Source: Marinithermofilum abyssi (GTDB taxonomy: Bacteria > Bacillota > Bacilli > Thermoactinomycetales > DSM-45169). Taken from it: a stretch of DNA of 64,000 nt. Shown in pieces: positions 51,893 to 61,212 of the stretch. The notes below the pieces were generated by a model. That model did no database searches, was not told the origin of the DNA, and worked only from the letters and a program-made list of their open reading frames with translations. Within the stretch, counting starts at the first letter, position 1. Each line of letters starts with the position of its first letter. Position numbers and translations under genes: made by a program. The stretch is from the NCBI RefSeq assembly GCF_014641195.1, contig NZ_BMHQ01000010.1:1-64000 (forward strand), given 5' to 3'.

Positions 51893-52321
51893 GTGCCTGA
51901 ATGGATGATATGGCCGATGGTGATCTGGTTTCTCTTTATGATTTGGTTTTTTGCTACCGGCGGGTACTTCATGTTCCGAAAATTCCTCAAAGCCATGCCC
52001 AAAGCGGACGGAAAGTCCGAATTGGACTGGCAAGATTATTATATATCACAAACCCGGCATTTGTGGACGGAGGAACAGAAACAATTGCTGGATGAATTGG
52101 TGGCGCCCGTGCCCAAGCTGTTTCGGGATGTCGCCAAACAAAGCATCGCTGGTAAAATCGGTGAGTTGGCCGTCAAGGAAGGGGCCGAGGAAATGCGGGA
52201 AGACTTGATCATCCGGGGTTACATCATGGCAACGCCCAAAAGGGATCAAAAATGGCTGATCCAAACACTGCAGCGGAAACGGATTGATCTGGCCCCTTAC
52301 CGCGAGCTGCTGGGTGGTTGA
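51893..52321 (+). CDS. DUF2621 membrane-anchored protein
   Basis: A 142-residue protein: one N-terminal membrane helix (about 5-24, WPMVIWFLFMIWFFATGGYF), then a conserved soluble part (ADGKSELDWQDYYISQTRHLW ... PVPKLFRDVAKQSIAGKIGEL ... DLIIRGYIMATPKRDQKWL). This is the DUF2621 pattern found in Bacillales; the function is unknown. I set the start at GTG 51893, 6 bases behind GGGGGTGG; a longer frame exists but its start has no site. Confidence 0.85.
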   Translation: MPEWMIWPMVIWFLFMIWFFATGGYFMFRKFLKAMPKADGKSELDWQDYYISQTRHLWTEEQKQLLDELVAPVPKLFRDVAKQSIAGKIGELAVKEGAEEMREDLIIRGYIMATPKRDQKWLIQTLQRKRIDLAPYRELLGG

Positions 52322-52383
52322 TGGTACATAAACGGATTGCCAGCTGGAAGCTGGATGTGAAAAGGGCCGTTGAGGCTAAGGGT

Positions 52384-52828
52384 GCTGACAAAGTTTCTCG
52401 AAATGAGCGGAAGAACTCTTTTGCTCGAGCAGCCACTTTTGACGACGTCCCCAGCGTTGAGTGGGACCAAGGAACGAGCATAGCACGAGCTGAAGCGAAA
52501 GCGACAAGGCGTGACGTGTTCCCTGTGGGTGCTGGTGCCCGTGGGTGGAACACAGGCTTTTCTTGTGCTCGCGCCTTGGTTGAGCAAAATCGTGCTTTTT
52601 GTCTCCGCTCCACAGTTGCGCTAGAGTCTGTCTGATCATTTGTGATAGGGGGTCCGGTCTGGTGTGGCCGTCTCTGATCTCTTGCAAAAGGATCTTCGCC
52701 GATCACACCGACCCTCCCCATCTATCGAAGAAGCTTTTAAATTACCAGACACGGACAGAATCACACCTGTGACATCGGAAGGGAGAGACGGGTAGAAGAA
52801 CTTTATGCTGTAATTCAGTAGGTTTGCC
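52384..52828 (+). repeat. Dispersed repeat, copy B (longest)
   Basis: The 550-bp gap between DUF2621 and the ABC genes holds no recognisable gene. It carries all blocks shared with the other copies: TGACAAAGTTTCTCG (52386; copy D), CAAGGCGTGACG ... CCCTGTGGGTGCTGGT (52505-52536; copy A), CGCTCCACAGTT (52609; copy A), CTGTGACATCGGAAGGGAGA (52767; copy A) and GACGGGTAGAAG ... AGTAGGTTTGCC (52787-52828; copies C and D). An inverted repeat GTGTTCC / GGAACAC (52515-52553) folds around the conserved core. Confidence 0.65.
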
Positions 52829-52871
52829 ATTGAGCTGACCTATCGATCATCCGGTGATTCGGAGGGAAAAT

Positions 52872-53783
52872 ATGATCCGCGTACATAAACTGGTGAAAGA
52901 GTATGAGGGAAAACGGGTGGTGGACAGCGTCTCCTTCAATGTCGATGAAGGGGAAGTCTTTGGCCTGTTGGGGCCCAACGGAGCGGGAAAAACCACCACG
53001 ATGGAAATGATGGAAGGTCTGAGAACCCCGGACAGCGGCAGTATTACGATCGATGGGTTGGACGGGATCCGCCAACGGGAGCAGGTGAAAGGCATCATCG
53101 GGGTCCAACTGCAGTCCACCGCCCTGTTCGATCATTTAAAAGTGAGGGAAATCCTGCAGCTATACGGCAGTTTCTATCCCCGCATGCAATCGTTGGAAGC
53201 CCTGCTGACCTCTTTTGACTTGAAAGAGAAAGAGTCGGATCTCGTGAAGCACCTTTCCGGCGGCCAGCGGCAGCGATTGGCGATTGCATTGGCAGTGGTG
53301 CACGATCCCAAAGTGATCTTTTTGGATGAGCCTACTACGGGGTTGGATCCCAAGGCACGGCGCGGTCTCTGGGACATTATCCTGCGGTTGAAACAAGAGG
53401 GGCGGACGGTCTTTTTATCCACCCACTACATGGAGGAAGCGGAGCAGCTGTGTGACCGGGTGGCGATCATGGACAGCGGAACCATCATCGATCTAAACAC
53501 ACCGGCCGGTTTGATCCGTCAATTGGCTTCCGACAGCGTAGTGGAGTTTATGATGGAAGATGTGGATGAAAAAGAGTTGCGGGAATTGGAGGGTATCAAG
53601 GAAATCAGGCTGGGTGACGGCTTTGAGGTCTGCTTGTTGACAGATGATCTTCGTATGACGCTGCGCCGCTTGATCCCGCTGGCGGATGAAAAAGGATGGA
53701 CGCTGCAAGGATTGCGGACCCGCACAGCTACGCTGGAAGATGTGTTTATCGAGCGGACCGGAAAGAGGTTGAGGGAATCATGA
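52872..53783 (+). CDS. ABC transporter ATP-binding protein (DrrA/YfiL-type)
   Basis: A 303-residue ATPase subunit. Walker A GPNGAGKTT (about 36-44), signature LSGGQRQR (about 134-141), Walker B VIFLDEPTTGLDP (about 155-167) and the H-loop STHYMEEAE are present; about 80 C-terminal residues form the usual extra domain of drug/ABC-2 exporters. ATG 52872 follows GGAGGGAAAAT. It overlaps the permease gene by ATGA, so the two form one exporter. Confidence 0.93.
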   Translation: MIRVHKLVKEYEGKRVVDSVSFNVDEGEVFGLLGPNGAGKTTTMEMMEGLRTPDSGSITIDGLDGIRQREQVKGIIGVQLQSTALFDHLKVREILQLYGSFYPRMQSLEALLTSFDLKEKESDLVKHLSGGQRQRLAIALAVVHDPKVIFLDEPTTGLDPKARRGLWDIILRLKQEGRTVFLSTHYMEEAEQLCDRVAIMDSGTIIDLNTPAGLIRQLASDSVVEFMMEDVDEKELRELEGIKEIRLGDGFEVCLLTDDLRMTLRRLIPLADEKGWTLQGLRTRTATLEDVFIERTGKRLRES

Positions 53784-54895
53784 AAGCATATTGGCAACTG
53801 ACGAAGGCACAGCTCCTCTTGTTTGCCCGAAACAAGAACACCTTTATCTGGTCTCTCTTTTTGCCCGTCTTTATGATGGTGGCATTGGGTACGTTATTGG
53901 GAGACAGCGGAGGCCAAATGCAACTGACGGCAGCGGTGGCGGATGAGGATCACTCTGCGGTCTCATCGGAAATGGTGAAGGAACTGAAAAAGACCTCCGG
54001 TTTATCCATTAAAGAAGTGGATGCCTCTCTCGGGTTGCGGCAAGTGAAAGCGGGAGATGTACAGCTCCTGATCCGGTTGAAAGACGGGTTGGGAAAACGC
54101 GTGGCCCAGGTGAAGGCAAAAGAGCGTGCGGGCTCTGCGGAACTGATCCAAATTTACGTGGATCAGAGCAATCCCGCCGCTTCCCAGATCGGAACCCAAG
54201 TCATTCAACAATGGTTGAACGAGTACAATCAGAAGCTGGTTCATTTTCAGCCGGCGGTGAAGGCCAAAAAGATCCACGTCCAGAGCCGTCCGCTGGAATA
54301 TATCGATTTTTTGGTGCCGGGAATCTTATCCCTTATGATTATGAGCAACAATCTGAACGGGGTAGCCGCCACCATCGCTTCCTGGCGGGAACGGGGTATC
54401 TTGCGGCGGATGCAAGGGACGCCGCTGCGGGCTTCCACATTTATCGCGGGGCAGATTACCGCCCGGATACTGCTGAACGGTTTGCAGGCGTTGGCGGTGC
54501 TTCTGGTGGCGTACTTTATCTATGACGTTCATGTCTACGGTTCGTGGATCGGGCTGATTGCCTTTATTCTCTTGGGCACCCTCACCTTTATGGCGATCGG
54601 TTTTATTATCGCCAGTTTGTCGCGCACACCGGAAAGTGCCGCCCCGATTGCCGGTCTGGTATCCTTTCCGATGATCTTTGTCGGGGGGATTTTCTTTCCT
54701 GTTCGTGATTTGCCGGGAATTTTGCAACCCTTGGTCAAGGCGATTCCCATCGGTTATCTTACGGATGCACTGCGGGGCATTATGAATGAGGGAGCGGGTA
54801 TTCTCCAATTGTGGGTCCCGGCGGCAGTACTGTCGGCTTGGCTGATCGTTTCCTTCGCCGTAGCCGCTTGGAGTTTCCGTTGGGATGTCAAATGA
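53780..54895 (+). CDS. ABC-2 type transporter permease
   Basis: A 371-residue membrane partner of the ATPase. One helix near residues 18-40, a long extracytoplasmic domain (about 45-190), then five helices including the ABC-2 block YIDFLVPGILSLMIMSNNLNG and the IASLSRTPESAAPIAGLVSF and FPVRDLPGILQPLVKAIPIG segments. Start ATG 53780 overlaps the ATPase stop (ATGA). The pair resembles drug, lipid or bacteriocin exporters; the substrate is unknown. Confidence 0.92.
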   Translation: MKAYWQLTKAQLLLFARNKNTFIWSLFLPVFMMVALGTLLGDSGGQMQLTAAVADEDHSAVSSEMVKELKKTSGLSIKEVDASLGLRQVKAGDVQLLIRLKDGLGKRVAQVKAKERAGSAELIQIYVDQSNPAASQIGTQVIQQWLNEYNQKLVHFQPAVKAKKIHVQSRPLEYIDFLVPGILSLMIMSNNLNGVAATIASWRERGILRRMQGTPLRASTFIAGQITARILLNGLQALAVLLVAYFIYDVHVYGSWIGLIAFILLGTLTFMAIGFIIASLSRTPESAAPIAGLVSFPMIFVGGIFFPVRDLPGILQPLVKAIPIGYLTDALRGIMNEGAGILQLWVPAAVLSAWLIVSFAVAAWSFRWDVK

Positions 54896-54925
54896 TGAAT
54901 CTGGCAGATAGAGGAGCGAATCATC

Positions 54926-55306
54926 ATGATCATCGGGATTGGCACGGATCTGGTGGATATCGGACGGATTGAACAGGTGGGGGCGGACCGTTTAGCCCGA
55001 AGGGTGCTGACGGAGGACGAAAGAGCGCACCTTCCCCGGGAGCCGGTTCGTCGGCTGGAATTTGTCGCCGGGCGATTTGCCGCTAAGGAAGCGGTGGCCA
55101 AAGCGGCGGGAACCGGGATCGGCGGAACGGTTGGGTTCAGGGATATCCGCATTCAACCCGATGAACGGGGAAAACCCGTGGCTGAACTGAATGAAACCGC
55201 CCGGCACAAGCTGGGATGGGAGGAAAAGGTGTTCATTCACCTGTCCATCTCCCACACGCCCCACCAGGCGCTGGCATTTGCTGTGGTAGAGAGGATGGCT
55301 AAGTAA
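54926..55306 (+). CDS. acpS: Holo-[acyl-carrier-protein] synthase
   Basis: A 126-residue phosphopantetheinyl transferase that activates acyl carrier protein. The metal ligands are Asp8 (GIGTDLVDIGRIE) and Glu55 (RFAAKEAVAKA), and the end SISHTPHQALAFAVVE is typical. ATG 54926 with GAGGAGCGA upstream. It is followed by nnr, a lipoprotein gene and further on alr-ndoAI-ndoA, the same neighbourhood as in B. subtilis. Confidence 0.95.
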   Translation: MIIGIGTDLVDIGRIEQVGADRLARRVLTEDERAHLPREPVRRLEFVAGRFAAKEAVAKAAGTGIGGTVGFRDIRIQPDERGKPVAELNETARHKLGWEEKVFIHLSISHTPHQALAFAVVERMAK

Positions 55307-55390
55307 GAGGACATCTCGAACTTGTCAGCCTTGTCAGCATAACCAAGCATAGTCGGACATACATATATAACGCGGTTGGGAGGGACTTCC

Positions 55391-56929
55391 TTGTATTTGT
55401 TCACTGCACAGGAAATGCGCGATCTGGACCGGTACATGATAGAGGAGATCGGTGTGCCGGGAGCAGCTCTGATGGAAAATGCGGGAAGATCGGTGGCACA
55501 AGCCATTTTGAACCGAAAACTCCAGGGGACCTTTGCTGTGGTCCTGGCCGGTTCCGGCAATAACGGTGGGGATGGATTTGTAGCCGCGCGCTACCTTGCT
55601 TCCGCAGGATGGGATGTCTGCGTGTGGTGGATCGGTTCCGAGGAAAAGATGTCGGAGGAGACCCGGGCCTTTCACCAATCGTGCCTGAAGCTGGGGCTGT
55701 CGGTGCAATTGTATGAGCGGTCGCGAGCCGGGGAGCTGAAAGAGATGCTTCAGCGCTGTGACGTGGTGGTGGATGCCTTGTTGGGTACCGGTGTGCATGG
55801 GGAGTTGCGGGAGCCCTTGCCGGAATTGATCCGGTTGGTCAATCTGGAAGCGGAACAGGCGCTCAAGGTAGCTGTGGATATTCCGAGCGGGGTGAATACG
55901 GATACCGGTGCTATTATGACCGATGCCATTCAGGCGGATGTGACCGTTACCCTTGACTCTCCCAAATGGTGCCATTACTTGCGGCCTGCTGCGGAGTACT
56001 GCGGGGAGCTGCAAGTGGCAGACATCGGCATCCCGTCGTTTGCAAAGGCCCATCAAGCACCGCAGGCTCGTTTGAATACGCCCGAGATGTGGAAAGCGTA
56101 TCTGAAGCCACGTTCCCCTTGGGGACACAAGGGGAGTTACGGTCATCTCCTCGTTGTAGGCGGATCCCGCGGCATGTTGGGTGCAGCGGCCCTCTCGGGC
56201 ATGGCGGGTTTGCGAGCGGGCGCCGGTTTGGTCACTGTCGCCGTTCCTGAGCAACAGGAGCAGGCGATCGCTGCCAAATTGACAGAAGCCTTGGTATGGG
56301 GTTGGCCTGGTACCGACGGCTTCTTCACTGCCAGCGGATCACAAGTGCTCGGGGAGAGAGCTGACCGGTTGAGCGCGGTTGCAGTAGGTCCGGGCGTTGG
56401 ACGGTTTGCCGGTGAAACGGAGTGGCTGAAAGAGATTTTGGTCCGTTCCCCGTTTCCCATGGTATTGGATGCAGATGCCTTGAACATTTTGTCTGAAGAT
56501 CCGTCCATGCTGCACATACGCCAACATCCGACCGTACTGACCCCCCACCCTGGAGAAATGGCCCGATTGGCGGGTTGCACGGTACAGGAAGTGGAACAAA
56601 ACCGGCACCGGATTCCCCGGGAGTGGGCGCAGTTTTATGGGGTCACGGTGGTTCTGAAAGGAACACATACCGTCATTGCCATGTCCGACGGACGCCAAGT
56701 GGTCAACCCGACGGGCAGCCCGGCTCTCGCCAAAGGAGGATCGGGAGATATCCTGACCGGCATCCTGGGTGCGTTGTTGGCCCGGAAAATTCCCGTACAT
56801 GCAGCGGTCCCGATGGGTGTTTACATTCACGGGCTGGCTGGGGAACGGGCGGTTTCCGATTCCGCACACAGTGTTCTGGCCACGGAAGTGATTGACCAGA
56901 TCGGTCCTGCCATCCATCAGATATCCTGA
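55391..56929 (+). CDS. nnr: Bifunctional NAD(P)H-hydrate repair enzyme
   Basis: A 512-residue fusion of an epimerase (YjeF-N) and an ADP-dependent dehydratase (YjeF-C/carbohydrate kinase-like) that repairs hydrated NADH and NADPH. N-domain: LMENAGRSVAQ, GSGNNGGDGFVAARYL (about 56-71) and VDALLGTGV. C-domain: GSYGHLLVVGGSRGMLGAAA, LTPHPGEMARL and NPTGSPALAKGGSGDILTGI (about 443-462). I chose TTG 55391 as start, since GGGAGGG lies 6 bases upstream; the frame-opening TTG at 55376 precedes that site. Confidence 0.94.
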   Translation: MYLFTAQEMRDLDRYMIEEIGVPGAALMENAGRSVAQAILNRKLQGTFAVVLAGSGNNGGDGFVAARYLASAGWDVCVWWIGSEEKMSEETRAFHQSCLKLGLSVQLYERSRAGELKEMLQRCDVVVDALLGTGVHGELREPLPELIRLVNLEAEQALKVAVDIPSGVNTDTGAIMTDAIQADVTVTLDSPKWCHYLRPAAEYCGELQVADIGIPSFAKAHQAPQARLNTPEMWKAYLKPRSPWGHKGSYGHLLVVGGSRGMLGAAALSGMAGLRAGAGLVTVAVPEQQEQAIAAKLTEALVWGWPGTDGFFTASGSQVLGERADRLSAVAVGPGVGRFAGETEWLKEILVRSPFPMVLDADALNILSEDPSMLHIRQHPTVLTPHPGEMARLAGCTVQEVEQNRHRIPREWAQFYGVTVVLKGTHTVIAMSDGRQVVNPTGSPALAKGGSGDILTGILGALLARKIPVHAAVPMGVYIHGLAGERAVSDSAHSVLATEVIDQIGPAIHQIS

Positions 56930-57021
56930 TCGCGCCCGTGCCTGACCGACACATTTCCTGGGAAATAGACAGCCAGTTATTTAGTCATTTTCAGTCGATT
57001 TCCCAAGAAAGGAAGGATGAA

Positions 57022-58047
57022 ATGCGTCGGATTGCATGGGTTCTTACTGTCGTGTTGGTAATGACTGTCGGACTGACCGGATGTGGGGAAAAGAGCCCGG
57101 AAGAAGTGGTGCACGATCTGTCCAAGCAAATGGAGAAGATGAAAGGGTATAAGAGTCAAGGCAAGATGGTGATTAATACCGGCAGTACACCTCAAGAATA
57201 CGAAGTGGAAGTCTGGTACAAAAAGCCCAATTTTTATCGAGTCTCGTTGAAAAACACGAAAAAAGACATTACGCAAATCCTGCTTCGGAATAATGACGGT
57301 GTATTTGTTTTAACACCCCATCTGGATAAAAGCTTCCGATTTCAAAGTGATTGGCCCGAAAACAGCGGCCAGGTGTATCTTTATAAAACCTTGCTGAACA
57401 GCATTATTGACGATCCGGCACGGAAGATGACATCCAAAGAAGGGATTTACCAATTTGAAGTGGCTGCCAAATACCCGCAGAATCAATCTCTGGTCAAGCA
57501 GCGGATTTGGATGGACTCCGATTACCGCCCGCAAAAGGTGGAAGTGTTGAACGATCAGGACCAGGTCATGGTGCAGGTGCAGTTTAACCGTTTTGAAGGC
57601 AATGCCTCTTTTGATAAAGATGCCTTCGACATGGAACGCAATATGTCTTATGACGGGCATACTGTTCCCACCTTTGTCAAGAAGCCGTCGAGCAAGGACA
57701 AGGAGAAAAAGCTGCAGATTCGCACCCCGGGTTGGGTACCTCAGGGAAGCGAACTGGAAGGGGAACACGCTGTACAAACTCCGGCAGGCAAAGCGGTGAT
57801 CCTTCGTTATCAAGGGAAAAAGCCCTTCACCTTGAGTCAAAGGCAACCACAGGCTATCTCTACAAGTGCAGATGTGTACGGAAAACCGGTGGAGTTGGGG
57901 TATACCGTGGGTGTGCTGTTGGAGATGGATCAGGGAAAGCGCCTCTCCTGGATCTATGATGGGACCGAATTCGAACTGTATGGTGCACTGTCGGAAAATG
58001 ATTTGACACGCATTGCCCGGTCGGTCTACGGACAAGAGGCGAAGTAA
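57022..58047 (+). CDS. LolA/YdcC-like outer-surface lipoprotein
   Basis: A 341-residue lipoprotein with a signal peptide and lipobox VGLTGC (Cys near 19), then a LolA-like beta half-barrel domain (GYKSQGKMVINTG ... VWYKKPNFYRVSLKN ... IWMDSDYRPQKVEVLN) as in B. subtilis YdcC, and a C-terminal DUF4367-like part (GWVPQGSELEGE ... GTEFELYGALSENDLTRIA). It may carry or sense lipids at the membrane; sporulation roles are reported for relatives. ATG 57022 follows AAAGGAAGG. Same order acpS-nnr-ydcC as in Bacillus. Confidence 0.88.
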   Translation: MRRIAWVLTVVLVMTVGLTGCGEKSPEEVVHDLSKQMEKMKGYKSQGKMVINTGSTPQEYEVEVWYKKPNFYRVSLKNTKKDITQILLRNNDGVFVLTPHLDKSFRFQSDWPENSGQVYLYKTLLNSIIDDPARKMTSKEGIYQFEVAAKYPQNQSLVKQRIWMDSDYRPQKVEVLNDQDQVMVQVQFNRFEGNASFDKDAFDMERNMSYDGHTVPTFVKKPSSKDKEKKLQIRTPGWVPQGSELEGEHAVQTPAGKAVILRYQGKKPFTLSQRQPQAISTSADVYGKPVELGYTVGVLLEMDQGKRLSWIYDGTEFELYGALSENDLTRIARSVYGQEAK

Positions 58048-58085
58048 GGAGAGCTTTTGTAATGACAAGTGCATGTCGTCAGCTG

Positions 58086-58118
58086 ATGGACAGTATGGTT
58101 TGCTGTCCATTTTATTTT
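58086..58118 (+). terminator. Terminator of the acpS-nnr-lipoprotein operon
   Basis: TGGACAG / CTGTCCA stem with a 9-base loop, followed by TTTTATTTTTG. Confidence 0.83.
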
Positions 58119-58168
58119 TGTAGTGATCCGGATGCTTGCGTGTTGACTTTCAGGTGCAAAAAGGCCAA

Positions 58169-58204
58169 AGAAAAAGCGACCCGCGTATGAGTACGGGTCG
58201 CTTT
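58169..58204 (-). terminator. Terminator of ptsG
   Basis: On the minus strand AAAGCGACCCG / CGGGTCGCTTT is a perfect 11-bp stem with a 10-base loop, then TTTTTC, just past the ptsG stop. Confidence 0.9.
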
Positions 58205-58218
58205 GCTGATTAACGGAT

Positions 58219-60216
58219 TTACTTCTCGATGGAGACGACCGGGGCATCTCCCTGAGAAACTTCGTCCTTCAGGATCTTGATGCTTTCTCCTTCAGCCAGA
58301 TTAGTGAAGACCACCGGAGTCGTGATGGCAGGTGCGTTCTTCTTCACAAACTCCAGGTCGACTTCCAGCAGTTTCTGTCCTCGTTTTACTTTGTCCCCTT
58401 CGGAGATAAAGGAAGTAAAGCCTTCTCCCTTCAGGTTGACGGTATCAATGCCGAAGTGAATCAGGATTTCTCTTCCGGAATCGGCTTTTATGCCGATCGC
58501 GTGTTTCGTGGGGAAGACATTAACCACTTCGCCGTCGACCGGGGATACGACGGTTCCATCAGTCGGTTCGATGGCAAAGCCGTCGCCCATCATTTTTTGC
58601 GAGAATACCTGATCATCCACTTCCGTGATCGGGATGACCTTTCCTGTCAGAGGTGCGGCGATTTCGTCGGAGGCTTGCTTTTTCTTTTTGAAGAACATGT
58701 CTTTCTCCTCTCCGTTGCCTTTTTCCTCCGTAGTGTCGCTTTCTACTTTATTTTCTTCTTTTACTTCATGCGCGCTGCGCGGTGTTTTTCCGGCGATAAT
58801 ATCCTTCATCTGTTCTTTGATGGTATCCGATTTGGGGCCGAAAATGGCTTGGATGTTGTTGCCCACTTCCAACACGCCAGAAGCGCCCAATTTCTTCAAC
58901 CGGGACTTGTCCACTTTGCTCGGATCTGCCACAGAGACCCGCAGACGGGTGATACAAGCGTCCAGATTAGTCAAGTTCTCTTTACCGCCCAGTGCTTCCA
59001 GGACGTTGTTAGCCAGTTCGCTCTGATCACCGGAAGACGCGGTATTGTCTTCGTCTTCGTCATCATCTTCCCGGCCGGGCGTCTTCAGGTCAAACTTCTC
59101 AATCGCCCAGCTGAACATGAAGTAATAAACGATGGCGAAGCCGATCCCGACGGGGATGATCAGCTCCGGCTTGGTGTCCATTTTCCAGTACAACAGGTAA
59201 TCAATAAATCCACCGGAGAAGGTTTGTCCGGCTTTGACGCCCAGGAATGCCATCAGGGCGAAGGATAGACCGGCAAATACACAGTGAATGGCGAACAAGA
59301 GCGGTGCCACGAACAAGAAAGAGAACTCGATCGGTTCGGTAATCCCCGTCAGGAACGAGGTTAGGGCCGCAGACAGCATGATCCCGCCGACCACTTTTTT
59401 CTTCTCGGGACGGGCCTTGCGATAAATGGCGAAGGCGGCCGCCGGAAGACCGAATATCATGAAGGGAAACTTCCCGGTCATGAAGGTTCCGGCAGTGGGG
59501 TCACCTGCAAAGAACCGAAGCAGATCCCCTTTAACGACTTTACCCGTTGCAGGATCGGTATAAGTACCGAACTCAAACCAGAAGGGCGAATACCAAATGT
59601 GGTGCAAGCCAAAGGGAATCAGGGAGCGTTCCACCAAACCGAAGATAAAGGCGGACAGCACCGTATTTTGATGGGTGACCATAACTGAGAACTTGTCAAT
59701 GCCGCTTTGAATCGGGGGCCATATAAAGATGAACAGGCAACCCAGCACCACGGAAGTGGCTGCTGTAATAATAGGTACAAATCGTCGACCGGCAAAGAAG
59801 CCGAGGAACGGCGGTAGCTCAAAGTCCTTAAATCGGCGATACAACATGGCGGCGACAATACCCATGATAATTCCGCCAAAGACACCCATTTTCACGGTTT
59901 CGATCCCGAGTACGGGTTCGGTTTTCACACCAAAAGGCTTTGCCAGTGCACCCATGGTGGCATTCATGATCAGGAAACCGATCACCGCAGCCAACCCGGC
60001 GGCGCCTTCCCCGCCAGCCAACCCGATGGCCACCCCGATCGAGAAGATAAGGGGCAGGTTGTCAAAGATAACTTGTCCTGCCTGGGCCATCACAGGGATG
60101 TCCAACACGTTTTTATGACCCAGTCCAAGCAGCAATCCTGCCGTGGGCAGGATTGCAACGGGAAGCATCAGCGCTTTCCCTACCTGTTGCAGGGTTCCAA
60201 ATGCTTTCTTAAACAT
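58219..60216 (-). CDS. ptsG: PTS glucose transporter subunit EIICBA
   Basis: A 665-residue fusion that imports and phosphorylates glucose. EIIC (1 to about 385, about ten membrane segments, with [17 protein letters not shown]), EIIB (about 410-490, phosphorylated Cys in [11 protein letters not shown]) and EIIA (about 515-665, phosphorylated His587 in [10 protein letters not shown]), joined by two charged linkers. It ends in a charged DE-rich linker region between C and B ([12 protein letters not shown]). ATG 60216 with AAGGAGGCAC upstream. The upstream region has a cre-like site and an inverted repeat; a GlcT-type RNA antiterminator was not clear. The linkers are longer than in B. subtilis PtsG. 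Confidence 0.95.
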   Translation of the reverse strand: MFKKAFGTLQQVGKALMLPVAILPTAGLLLGLGHKNVLDIPVMAQAGQVIFDNLPLIFSIGVAIGLAGGEGAAGLAAVIGFLIMNATMGALAKPFGVKTEPVLGIETVKMGVFGGIIMGIVAAMLYRRFKDFELPPFLGFFAGRRFVPIITAATSVVLGCLFIFIWPPIQSGIDKFSVMVTHQNTVLSAFIFGLVERSLIPFGLHHIWYSPFWFEFGTYTDPATGKVVKGDLLRFFAGDPTAGTFMTGKFPFMIFGLPAAAFAIYRKARPEKKKVVGGIMLSAALTSFLTGITEPIEFSFLFVAPLLFAIHCVFAGLSFALMAFLGVKAGQTFSGGFIDYLLYWKMDTKPELIIPVGIGFAIVYYFMFSWAIEKFDLKTPGREDDDEDEDNTASSGDQSELANNVLEALGGKENLTNLDACITRLRVSVADPSKVDKSRLKKLGASGVLEVGNNIQAIFGPKSDTIKEQMKDIIAGKTPRSAHEVKEENKVESDTTEEKGNGEEKDMFFKKKKQASDEIAAPLTGKVIPITEVDDQVFSQKMMGDGFAIEPTDGTVVSPVDGEVVNVFPTKHAIGIKADSGREILIHFGIDTVNLKGEGFTSFISEGDKVKRGQKLLEVDLEFVKKNAPAITTPVVFTNLAEGESIKILKDEVSQGDAPVVSIEK

Positions 60217-60275
60217 GATTGTGCCTCCTTACTTGATCCACCCGTTGGTATAGGATGATTGCGCTTCCTTTATTG

Positions 60276-60289
60276 TGCAAACGGTTGCT
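60276..60289 (-). promoter_or_regulatory. cre-like site upstream of ptsG
   Basis: On the minus strand AGCAACCGTTTGCA fits the CcpA consensus TGNAANCGNWWWCA with a mismatch at the first base and one in the W positions. It lies 60 bp upstream of the ptsG start. Confidence 0.4.
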
Positions 60290-60324
60290 TGAGTAAACAG
60301 ACCTATATCTCCCTCTGCACAAAA

Positions 60325-60379
60325 GTTATGGTACAAAAATTGCTAATGGCCCCCTTACAAAAATACAGTGTACCATAAC
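60325..60379. promoter_or_regulatory. Inverted repeat upstream of ptsG
   Basis: An 11-bp perfect inverted repeat, GTTATGGTACA (60325-60335) and TGTACCATAAC (60369-60379), is separated by 33 bp. The arms lie 44 bp apart, about four helical turns, which would suit two repressor half-sites or a leader RNA stem. Confidence 0.45.
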
Positions 60380-60777
60380 CTACCCGGCATCCGTCTACCG
60401 ACAAATTTTCCCCGCTCTTGATAAGAAAACGTATTCAAAATAAACGCCGAATATTTAGTTCGGATGAGATAATCGGATACACCAAAGGGTGGAGTCGTTT
60501 TGATAAAGTCATTTTATCAAGGAAAGTCTTTTTAAACAATAAAATGAAATCACAGGTAACCAAAAGATATGTTTTGTTGATTGAAAAAACGGGAGGATAA
60601 ATATCCGGGTTCTAACAGACTAGTCTTTGCAAACTGCCTCCATGCGATGTATCATATCTTTAAAACTTGCAAGAATGACGGGGTTCGCGAGCAGCTGGAG
60701 CCGGCCGAGTCGGCGAATGCTTCATGGATTTGTCATCCGATGAGCAGGTGAAGGTTCGCGTTGTGAAGGAGCTTGGG
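60380..60777. other. Intergenic region
   Basis: No supported gene. A 60-codon AT-rich frame (60418-60600, TTG start) has no ribosome-binding site. The frame of the next gene is open from 60724 but the better start is at 60778. Confidence 0.4.
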
Positions 60778-61212
60778 ATGATGGAAGTCAAACCGATTCA
60801 ACAGGAAAAGACCCCTTACCGCCTTCTGTTGCACAAAAAAAGCCGTTCGTTACGTTTGTGGGAGATGGGGATTTTTTTGGCGGGCTTTTTTTTCATGCTC
60901 CCTTTTTTTGAGGTGCGTTCCCCCTCTTTTGCGATCGCATTGATTATGTTTGCGGCTTTCGTGATGTTGGGGGCACCTGCGATCTACCGGCTGGTATACC
61001 GTCCTCGCTATACTTTGTATGCTGACCGGCTGGAGATCCAGTTTGGCCGGAGCAAGGATGTCTATAATTTGAAGCAACTCCGTCCGGCTTATGACTTTCC
61101 CTATGTATATCAATGGGGTAACAAGCGATTGTATTTGTTGGTTAGCGATGCCTTTCTCGAATCGTTGGAAACCCGACTGGAAATGATCAAACATGGGTTG
61201 GATGCTCAATGA
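60778..61212 (+). CDS. Membrane protein of unknown function before alr
   Basis: About 144 residues with two adjacent membrane helices (LWEMGIFLAGFFFMLPFF and SFAIALIMFAAFVMLGAPAI) followed by a PH-like beta segment (YTLYADRLEIQFGRSKDVYN ... DFPYVYQWGNKRLYLLVSDA). ATG 60778 or 60781 lies behind AAGGAGC; the ATG at 60724 has no site. The stop overlaps the alr start (ATGA), so it is translationally coupled to alanine racemase. I do not know its function. Confidence 0.7.
   Translation: MMEVKPIQQEKTPYRLLLHKKSRSLRLWEMGIFLAGFFFMLPFFEVRSPSFAIALIMFAAFVMLGAPAIYRLVYRPRYTLYADRLEIQFGRSKDVYNLKQLRPAYDFPYVYQWGNKRLYLLVSDAFLESLETRLEMIKHGLDAQ

Noticed and set aside
60418-60600. AT-rich 60-codon frame upstream of the membrane protein gene
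   Set aside because: No ribosome-binding site, TTG start, and no recognisable sequence; probably non-coding.
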